Source: Oscillospiraceae bacterium (GTDB taxonomy: Bacteria > Bacillota > Clostridia > Oscillospirales > Oscillospiraceae). Taken from it: a stretch of DNA of 6,414 bases. The notes under the pieces were generated by a model. That model was not told the DNA's origin. It saw only the letters and a program-made list of their open reading frames with translations, and ran no database searches. Both the position numbers and the translations under genes were made by a program. Each line of letters starts with the position of its first letter. Positions within the stretch are counted from its first letter, which is position 1. Below, piece by piece: positions 1 through 6,414 of the stretch. Where the stretch lies: assembly GCA_021205585.1 (NCBI GenBank), contig JAJPXI010000158.1, positions 1-6,414 of the forward strand. Direction: 5' to 3'.

Positions 1-2177
1 CCCATAAGGCGGAGGAAAAACCGGGCAAAACCGAAGGCCGCCCGGTCAAGCGCAAATTCCTGGAGAATTACTGTATCTCCCTGACCGCCAGGGCCGCCGA
101 GGGCAAGCTGGACAAAATCGTGGGCCGGGAGAGCGAAATCGCCCGCACCATCCAAATCCTCAACCGCCGCCAGAAGAACAACCCCTGTCTCATCGGCGAG
201 CCCGGCGTGGGCAAAACCGCTATCGCCGAGGGGCTGGCACAGAAGATATTCCTTGGCCAGGTGCCCTACAAGCTCCAGGACAAGGAGGTCTATATGCTGG
301 ATTTGACCGCCCTGGTGGCCGGCACCCAGTTCCGGGGCCAGTTCGAGTCCCGGATGAAGGGCTTGATCGACGAGGTCAAAAAGCTGGGCAATATCATCCT
401 GGTCATCGACGAGGTGCACAGCATCGTCGGCGCGGGGGACGCCGAGGGCAGCATGAACGCCGCCAACATCTTAAAGCCCGCCCTGTCCCGGGGGGAAATC
501 CAGGTCATCGGGGCCACCACCCTGACGGAGTACCGCAAGCACATTGAAAAGGACTCCGCCCTGGAGCGCCGCTTCCAGCCGGTCATCGTGGAGGAGCCCT
601 CCATCGACGAGTCGGTGGAAATTCTCAAGGGCATCGCCCCCTACTATGAGAACTTCCATCATGTGGTCATCTCCCCCGCCATGGCCCGGCTGGCCGTCAC
701 CATGAGCGAGCGGTACATCACCGACCGCTATCTGCCGGACAAGGCCATCGACCTGATCGACGAGGCCTGTTCCGATGTGAACCTGCATAACAAGTCCCTG
801 GCCCGCCAGGTGGAAATCGACCGGGAGCTGGCGGATCTGGCCAAGGAGCGGGAGGTGGTGCTGGCCGCCACCGGGGGAAAATCCGACTCCCAGGTGTCCG
901 AGCTGATCCGCCAGGAAATTCAATTACAGCGGCGCAAAAACTCCCTGGAGGCCACCCTGGAGCGCATGAGCGGCGAGGAGGGCGAGGACGCCGAGCAGCA
1001 GCGCCAGGACTGCCAGCGGCAGCTGGAGAGTCTCCAGAACCAGCTGGCCGAGCTGTCCCGCCAGCGCCAGCAGCTGCAAAGCGAGACGGCGGACAAGGCC
1101 TACCGGCGGCTGGCCCACCTGAAAAGCCAGGAGCTGCAGCTGAACACCGAGAAGGAGGCCCTGACCGCCGAGGGCGACCCGGCGCTGACCGTGGAGCACC
1201 TAGCCAGGGTCATCGAGCTGTGGACAAAAATCCCCGCCAGCCAGATTCAGGAGCAGGAGTACGAGCGCCTGGCCCACCTGGAGGATCGGCTGAAAACCCA
1301 CATCATCGGCCAGGACGAGGCGGTGCGCGCCGTCTCCTCCGCCGTCCGCCGGGGGCGGGTGGGCATCTCCGCCAAGCACAAGCCGGTGTCTTTCATTTTC
1401 GTCGGCCCCACCGGGGTGGGCAAAACGGAGCTGGTCAAGCGGCTGGCCCAGGATCTGTTCAGCACGCCGGACAGCCTGATCCGCCTGGATATGTCGGAGT
1501 TTATGGAAAAGCACTCGGTGTCCCGCATCATCGGCTCCCCGCCCGGCTATGTGGGCTATGACGACGCCGGGCAGCTGACCGAAAAGGTTCGCCGCAAGCC
1601 TTACTGCGTCATCCTCTTTGACGAGATCGAAAAGGCTCACCCGGACGTGCTCAACATCCTGCTGCAAATTCTGGACGACGGGCGCATCACCGACGCCCAC
1701 GGCAAGGCCGTCAACTTTGAAAACACCGTTATCGTCATGACCTCCAACGCCGGGAGCGACAACAAGGGCGGCGGCTCCGTGGGCTTTGGCCGCACCGCCT
1801 CCGAGCAGGGCCGGGAAAAGGCCATGAAGGCCCTGGAGGGCTTCCTGCGCCCGGAGTTTATCAACCGGGTGGACGAAATCGTCTGCTTCAACCGCCTGGA
1901 AAAGGACAGCTTCCGCGCCATCGCCCGCATCATGGTGGAGGAGCTGGCGGGAACCCTGGCGGAAAAGGGCATCACCTTTACCTATGATCCCTCCCTGCTG
2001 GACTACCTGGTGGACAAATCCTTCTCCCAGACCTATGGGGCGCGCAACCTGCGCCGGCTGATTCAAAAGGAGTTGGAGGACGCCATCGCCTCCCGCATCA
2101 TCGAGAGCTACCAGTCCCCCATCACCCAGCTGCAGGCCTCCGCCACAGAGAGCGGCGTGTCCCTGCTGGCGCTGTAA
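1..2177 (+). CDS. Hsp100/Clp two-ring AAA+ unfoldase, ClpC/ClpB-type (5' end missing)
   Basis: Hexameric cytoplasmic ATPase that unfolds proteins by threading them through a central pore. The frame is open from base 3 with no start codon, so the GTG at 120 is an internal codon; 724 residues are visible and the N-terminal Clp repeat domain lies off the left edge. Numbering visible residues: Walker A GEPGVGKT 65-72, pore loop QFRG 109-112, Walker B ILVIDE 132-137, arginine-finger stretch LERRF from 187, Gln/Glu-rich coiled-coil middle domain about 262-394, second Walker A GPTGVGKT 468-475, pore loop GYVGY 515-519, Walker B VILFDE 536-541, arginine finger in FINR at 622, sensor-2 GAR 679-681. 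VGF at 593-595 sits where ClpC/ClpA carry their ClpP-docking tripeptide, which favours a ClpP partner. The first AAA module reads most like ClpC, but the middle domain has ClpB-like length, so no symbol is given. Both ATP sites look intact. It ends at TAA before a strong terminator and converges on dnaJ. Confidence 0.93.
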   Translation, partial: HKAEEKPGKTEGRPVKRKFLENYCISLTARAAEGKLDKIVGRESEIARTIQILNRRQKNNPCLIGEPGVGKTAIAEGLAQKIFLGQVPYKLQDKEVYMLDLTALVAGTQFRGQFESRMKGLIDEVKKLGNIILVIDEVHSIVGAGDAEGSMNAANILKPALSRGEIQVIGATTLTEYRKHIEKDSALERRFQPVIVEEPSIDESVEILKGIAPYYENFHHVVISPAMARLAVTMSERYITDRYLPDKAIDLIDEACSDVNLHNKSLARQVEIDRELADLAKEREVVLAATGGKSDSQVSELIRQEIQLQRRKNSLEATLERMSGEEGEDAEQQRQDCQRQLESLQNQLAELSRQRQQLQSETADKAYRRLAHLKSQELQLNTEKEALTAEGDPALTVEHLARVIELWTKIPASQIQEQEYERLAHLEDRLKTHIIGQDEAVRAVSSAVRRGRVGISAKHKPVSFIFVGPTGVGKTELVKRLAQDLFSTPDSLIRLDMSEFMEKHSVSRIIGSPPGYVGYDDAGQLTEKVRRKPYCVILFDEIEKAHPDVLNILLQILDDGRITDAHGKAVNFENTVIVMTSNAGSDNKGGGSVGFGRTASEQGREKAMKALEGFLRPEFINRVDEIVCFNRLEKDSFRAIARIMVEELAGTLAEKGITFTYDPSLLDYLVDKSFSQTYGARNLRRLIQKELEDAIASRIIESYQSPITQLQASATESGVSLLAL

Positions 2178-2184
2178 CCGAACC

Positions 2185-2234
2185 AAAAGGCGGCGAGCCT
2201 CCCTCCCGGAAGCCCGCCGCCTTTTTGCTTTTTT
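2185..2234 (+). terminator. Intrinsic terminator of the clp gene, possibly bidirectional
   Basis: An 11-bp perfect stem pairs 2185-2195 (AAAAGGCGGCG) with 2215-2225 (CGCCGCCTTTT). The 19-base loop can itself pair partly (2197-2202 with 2208-2213, one mismatch). The stem is followed by a T-rich tract to 2234. It starts 7 bases after the clp stop codon. The A run at the left edge gives a short T run on the other strand, so it could also stop readthrough coming from dnaJ. Confidence 0.88.
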
Positions 2235-2260
2235 GATTGTTGTGCCGCTCCTTATCATTC

Positions 2261-2282
2261 AAAAAGGGCAAATGCGCTTTTT
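2261..2282 (-). terminator. Possible terminator of the hrcA-grpE-dnaK-dnaJ operon
   Basis: Bases 2261-2266 (AAAAAG) pair with 2277-2282 (CTTTTT). After one G-G mismatch, 2268-2269 pair with 2274-2275 around an AAAT loop. On the minus strand the hairpin ends in five T residues about 40 bases past the dnaJ stop. The GC part of the stem is short, so it is weaker than the clp terminator. A nearby GCGC-GAA-GCGC palindrome (2287-2297) could add structure. Confidence 0.45.
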
Positions 2283-2322
2283 ACAGCGCGAAGCGCGTTG
2301 AGAATTGTATGAGCCGCCAAAA

Positions 2323-3474
2323 TTATTTTTTCTTCTTCTTTTTTTCAAAGATGGTTTTCTGCTCCTTGGGCTTTTCCTCCTCCGGCTTCTCCCCCATGGC
2401 GGCGGCGAAGGCGCGGAGGGCCTCTTTCTGGGCGGACGTCAGGGCAGTGGGCACCTGGACGCTGACGGTGACGAACTGGTCGCCCCGGCCCCGGCCGTTG
2501 ACGCTGGGAATGCCCTTTCCCCGCAGGCGGAAGGTGGTGCCGGTCTGGGTGCCGGCGGGCAGGGTGTATTTCACCGGGCCATCGATGGTATCGATGGTCA
2601 GCTCCGCGCCCAGGGCGGCCTGGAGGAAGGAGATGGGCTGATCCAGCAGCACAGTGCTGCCGTCCCGCCGGAATTTGGGGTGGGGCCGCACAGTGACGGC
2701 CACGATCAGATCCCCCGCCGGGCCGCCGTTGGCCCCCGCGCCCCCCTGGCCCCGCAGGGAGATGGCCTGGCCGTTGTCGATGCCGGCGGGGATTTTCACG
2801 GTGATGCGCCGCTGGCGGCGCACGCTGCCGCTGCCGTGGCAGGCGGAGCAGGGCTGGTGAATAATTTTACCCGTCCCCTGGCATTTGCTGCACGGGGCGG
2901 TGCTGGTGAAGAACATATTCCCCCCGCCCCGTTGGATCCGCACCTGGCCGGTGCCCCGGCACTGGGGGCAGATTTCGGGCGTGGTTCCCGGAGCGCAGCC
3001 GGAGCCGCCGCAGTCCGCGCAGGTCTCCTCCCGGTTCAGGTTGAGCTCCTTTTCACAACCGAAGGCGGCCTCCTCGAAGGTGATGGTCAGGCCGGCCCGC
3101 AGGGAGTCCCCCTTCCGGGGGCCATTCCTGGTCTGCTGGCGGCCCCCGCCGCCGAAGAAGGAGCCGAACAGGTCGCCCAGGTCAATGTCCCCGAAGTCGC
3201 TGAACCCGCCGAAGCCGCCGCCGCCCCCGGCGTTGAAGTTGGGATCCACGCCGGCGTGGCCGAACTGATCGTACCGGCTGCGCTTGTCCGGGTCGGACAG
3301 CACCTCGTACGCCTCATTAATCTCCTTGAAATGGACCTCGGCCTCCTTGTCGCCGGGGTTCAGGTCGGGGTGATATTTTTTGGCCAGCTTTCGGAAGGCC
3401 TTTTTGATCTCATCGTCCGACGCGCCCTTGGAGACGCCCAGAACCTCATAATAATCTCGTTTTTGTTCTGCCAT
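2323..3474 (-). CDS. dnaJ: DnaJ, type I Hsp40 co-chaperone
   Basis: Cytoplasmic Hsp40 that binds unfolded clients, hands them to DnaK and stimulates DnaK ATP hydrolysis. The 383-residue protein is full length for a type I DnaJ. In order: J domain about 5-70 with the HPD motif at 35-37; Gly/Phe region about 77-111 with a DLF element at 101-103; zinc-binding domain with four CxxCxGxG repeats at 152-159, 169-176, 195-202 and 209-216, all eight cysteines present; two-lobed client-binding C-terminal domain from about 219 to 350. The ATG at 3474 is set by GAGGTG at 3485-3490, 10 bases upstream, and by the MAEQKRDYYEVLG start typical of the family. It is the last gene of the operon, 139 bases after dnaK. 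Oddity: the protein ends in a Lys/Glu-rich tail closing with six lysines, and the mRNA there contains A AAA AAG. Confidence 0.98.
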   Translation of the reverse strand: MAEQKRDYYEVLGVSKGASDDEIKKAFRKLAKKYHPDLNPGDKEAEVHFKEINEAYEVLSDPDKRSRYDQFGHAGVDPNFNAGGGGGFGGFSDFGDIDLGDLFGSFFGGGGRQQTRNGPRKGDSLRAGLTITFEEAAFGCEKELNLNREETCADCGGSGCAPGTTPEICPQCRGTGQVRIQRGGGNMFFTSTAPCSKCQGTGKIIHQPCSACHGSGSVRRQRRITVKIPAGIDNGQAISLRGQGGAGANGGPAGDLIVAVTVRPHPKFRRDGSTVLLDQPISFLQAALGAELTIDTIDGPVKYTLPAGTQTGTTFRLRGKGIPSVNGRGRGDQFVTVSVQVPTALTSAQKEALRAFAAAMGEKPEEEKPKEQKTIFEKKKKKK

Positions 3475-3503
3475 GTAGCTGCTTCACCTCGTTGGACGCC
3501 ACA

Positions 3504-3537
3504 GGGGAACCACGGCGCAAAGTGCGGTGGTTCCCTT
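3504..3537 (-). other. Stable hairpin upstream of dnaJ
   Basis: GGGAACCAC at 3505-3513 pairs perfectly with GTGGTTCCC at 3527-3535. The flanks add a G-T and an A-T pair (3504-3536, 3503-3537), and the interior has a further short stem closing on an AAA loop at 3519-3521. It lies about 14 bases upstream of the dnaJ ribosome binding site. In the operon direction no T tract follows it, so it is not a canonical terminator there. The four T residues at 3536-3539 are on the plus strand, opposite to the genes. A role in mRNA stability, processing or lowering dnaJ expression is inferred. Confidence 0.6.
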
Positions 3538-3564
3538 TTGGCGGGGCAGTGAATTTGTATGGAG

Positions 3565-3595
3565 CGGGCCGCGCCGGGGCGGGGGCGGCGGCCCG
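3565..3595 (-). other. GC-rich hairpin after the dnaK stop
   Basis: CGGGCCGC at 3565-3572 pairs with GCGGCCCG at 3588-3595, eight G-C pairs around a 15-base G-rich (plus strand) loop. It starts about 18 bases beyond the dnaK stop codon in the operon direction. No T tract follows on the minus strand. It could protect the 3' end of a dnaK mRNA segment or weaken readthrough into dnaJ; the sequence alone cannot tell. Confidence 0.5.
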
Positions 3596-3613
3596 TCCCC
3601 CCGCCTGGGGCGG

Positions 3614-5470
<1,857 letters not shown>

Positions 5471-5509
5471 AACAGGTTCCTCCTAAATATATCAATTTAT
5501 TTTTTAACA

Positions 5510-5549
5510 GGTTTTTATAGAAAACCGGGAACACCGGCTGGCCTCCCGG
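5510..5549 (-). promoter_or_regulatory. Alternative hairpins in the grpE-dnaK gap, possible attenuator or processing site
   Basis: Minus-strand hairpin 1 pairs 5544-5549 with 5525-5530 (CCGGGA/TCCCGG, 13-base loop) and is followed by TTTTCTATA, the shape of a weak intrinsic terminator. Hairpin 2 pairs 5521-5526 with 5510-5515 (GGTTTT/AAAACC, 5-base loop). It reuses two bases of hairpin 1, so the full forms of both cannot exist together. The stretch from here to the dnaK ribosome binding site is strikingly AT-rich against the surrounding GC-rich genes, as expected for an open translation start. Regulatory function is inferred only. Confidence 0.4.
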
Positions 5550-5558
5550 AGATCTGCC

Positions 5559-6161
5559 TTAGTTGGCCACCTTGACCATGGAGAAGCGGATGACCTTCTC
5601 CCCGGTGCGGAAGCCCGTCTGGAACACCTCCACGATGGTGTTCTCCCCGGCCTCGCCGTCCTCGATGTGCATGACGGCGTTGTGTAGGGCGGGGTCGAAG
5701 GTCTCGCCCAGGGCGGGGATCTCCTCGATATTCAGCTTCGCCAACACGTCCTTCAGGGCCTTCATGGTCAGCTCCACGCCCTTCAGGAACGCCGCGTCGG
5801 AGCAGGGGGCCTTCAGCGCCCGCTCCAGATTGTCGTACACTGGCAGAAACTCGGCGGCGGCGCTGGCCTTGGCGTCGGTCCAGGCGGCCTCCTTTTCCTT
5901 GACGCTGCGCTTTCGGAAATTGTCGTATTCGGCCAGCAGGCGCAGGTACTTTTCCTCCTGCTGCGCGGCGGCCTGGGCGGCGGCGCTGGCCTGGGCCGCT
6001 TCGGCGGCGTCCTGCTCCGGCTGGCCGGCCTCGCCTGCGGACGTCTCCGGGGCGCCCTCTGGCGTTTCCTCCGGCGCGTTCTGGACGTCCCCGCCGTCGG
6101 CCTGTTGGACGGTTTCCTCGGGTATATCTTGCTCAGGCGGGGTGGTTTTATGTTCTTCCAT
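5559..6161 (-). CDS. grpE: GrpE, nucleotide exchange factor for DnaK
   Basis: Homodimeric cytoplasmic factor that opens the DnaK nucleotide cleft so ADP leaves and ATP can bind, causing client release. The 200-residue protein is of normal length. Residues 1-66 are an acidic, Pro/Glu/Ala/Gln-rich, probably disordered segment. A helical stalk follows from about 67, containing the hallmark NFRKR at 81-85 and the FLPVYDNLERAL helix at 105-116. The C-terminal beta head carries FDPALHNAV (155-163) and the QTGF...VIRFSMVKVA segment (181-199). In that last segment the commonly seen GY and RPAMV are GF and RFSMV here, conservative drift without loss of fold. The start is set by AGGAGG at 6173-6178. 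It begins 6 bases after the hrcA stop and is followed by dnaK after 88 bases, the usual Firmicutes order. Confidence 0.98.
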   Translation of the reverse strand: MEEHKTTPPEQDIPEETVQQADGGDVQNAPEETPEGAPETSAGEAGQPEQDAAEAAQASAAAQAAAQQEEKYLRLLAEYDNFRKRSVKEKEAAWTDAKASAAAEFLPVYDNLERALKAPCSDAAFLKGVELTMKALKDVLAKLNIEEIPALGETFDPALHNAVMHIEDGEAGENTIVEVFQTGFRTGEKVIRFSMVKVAN

Positions 6162-6167
6162 TGTCCT

Positions 6168-6414
6168 TTATTCCTCCTTGTCCTCTCCGCTGTCCGAATT
6201 TGAGGGGGGCAGCTCGCCCCGGCCAAACAACCGGGACAGGCCCTCGGCAAAATAGGACAGCCGGGCGGTGATTTTCGCGTAGTCCATCCGGGTGGGGCCG
6301 ACCACGCCGATGACGCCCCGCATCCCGTCGCCGATGTCGTAGCTGGCCAGCACCACGCTGGAGTCCCGCAGCTCTTCAATGGCGTTTTCCGGGCCGATGA
6401 TGACCTTGGTAGAC
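6168..6414 (-). CDS. hrcA: HrcA, heat-shock repressor (C-terminal part only)
   Basis: HrcA represses class I heat-shock operons by binding the CIRCE operator; in the family its folding and activity depend on GroEL, which links repression to chaperone supply. Only the last 82 residues are visible of a protein usually about 340 long; the winged-helix DNA-binding part is off the right edge. The visible part matches the C-terminal HrcA domain: a VIIGPEN strand, the SYDIGD...GVIGVVGPTRMDYAK core, then a helix ending SYFAEGLSRLF. A short polar, acidic tail (SNSDSGEDKEE) precedes the TAA at 6168-6170. Being first before grpE, dnaK and dnaJ supports the call and implies feedback control of the whole group. 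The operon promoter and CIRCE should lie further upstream, outside the window. Confidence 0.96.
   Translation of the reverse strand, partial: STKVIIGPENAIEELRDSSVVLASYDIGDGMRGVIGVVGPTRMDYAKITARLSYFAEGLSRLFGRGELPPSNSDSGEDKEE
6173..6178 (-). promoter_or_regulatory. grpE ribosome binding site inside the hrcA 3' end
   Basis: On the minus strand AGGAGG falls within the last Lys-Glu-Glu codons of hrcA, 11 bases before the grpE ATG. The hrcA stop codon lies between the site and the grpE start. Ribosomes finishing hrcA would therefore end on the grpE initiation region, suggesting translational coupling. It also fixes the grpE start. Confidence 0.8.

Noticed and set aside
120..122. GTG at 120 as the start of the clp gene
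   Set aside because: The frame is open upstream to base 3 and encodes the conserved lead-in to the first AAA module (EGKLDKIVGR), so the gene runs off the left edge.
1200..2258. 352-codon open frame on the minus strand opposite the clp gene
   Set aside because: Shadow in register with the clp codons; it is broken exactly at rare Leu codons (CTA at 1200; TTA at 924 and 471 break the next ones).
2305..3552. 415-codon open frame on the plus strand opposite dnaJ
   Set aside because: Same in-register antisense effect as opposite dnaK; Ala/Gly-rich translation without motifs.
3576..3591. G-quadruplex in the G-rich loop between dnaK and dnaJ
   Set aside because: Only two long G runs; the others are GG, so at best a weak two-layer structure, and it is on the strand that is not the mRNA.
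5485..5495. Extended -10-like TGATATATT on the minus strand before dnaK
   Set aside because: No -35 element at suitable spacing, and a start 6-7 bases downstream would fall in the AGGAGG ribosome binding site. The AT-richness is better explained by an unstructured translation start.
5563..6255. 230-codon open frame on the plus strand opposite grpE and hrcA
   Set aside because: Ser/Ala-rich composition with no domain; it lies across two well-supported genes on the other strand.

Overview
The window holds the 3' end and body of a protein-quality-control region from a GC-rich member of the Firmicutes. Four genes on the minus strand, read from the right edge, form the class I heat-shock operon hrcA-grpE-dnaK-dnaJ. 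A fifth gene on the plus strand encodes a large two-ring Hsp100/Clp ATPase and converges on dnaJ. Evidence for a Firmicutes host: the operon begins with hrcA, DnaK lacks the roughly 24-residue ATPase-domain insertion found in Gram-negative DnaK, and the genes have strong AGGAGG-type ribosome binding sites. The high GC content with strong C/G preference at third codon positions suggests an Oscillospiraceae-type gut clostridium (Flavonifractor/Oscillibacter-like). That placement is inference; no ribosomal RNA or other taxonomic marker is present.

Layout: bases 1-2177 hold the Clp ATPase, cut at its N-terminal side by the left edge. Bases 2178-2322 are the convergent intergenic region, with one clear and one weaker terminator hairpin. 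Then on the minus strand come dnaJ (2323-3474), a 139-base gap with two hairpins, dnaK (3614-5470), an 88-base gap with a GC-rich hairpin and an AT-rich leader, grpE (5559-6161), and the last 82 codons of hrcA (6168-6414), cut by the right edge. The operon promoter and any CIRCE operator should lie beyond the right edge; I see no CIRCE inverted repeat here. No stretch longer than 300 bases lacks a gene. There are no RNA genes, mobile elements or CRISPR arrays.

How the genes work together: HrcA is the heat-shock repressor, normally dependent on GroEL for activity. DnaJ delivers unfolded clients and stimulates DnaK ATP hydrolysis, DnaK binds and releases the clients, and GrpE exchanges ADP for ATP on DnaK. 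The Clp ATPase threads substrates through its pore, either into ClpP for degradation or for disaggregation with DnaK. It carries a ClpP-docking-type VGF tripeptide together with a middle domain of ClpB-like length, so its assignment between the ClpC and ClpB branches is open.

No new system is visible: this is mostly a conventional chaperone locus. The points worth a second look are the mixed features of the Clp protein, the homopolymeric C-terminal tails of DnaJ (six Lys) and DnaK (four Asn), a slippery A AAA AAG heptamer near the dnaJ stop, and the intergenic hairpins that may set the relative levels of DnaK and DnaJ.
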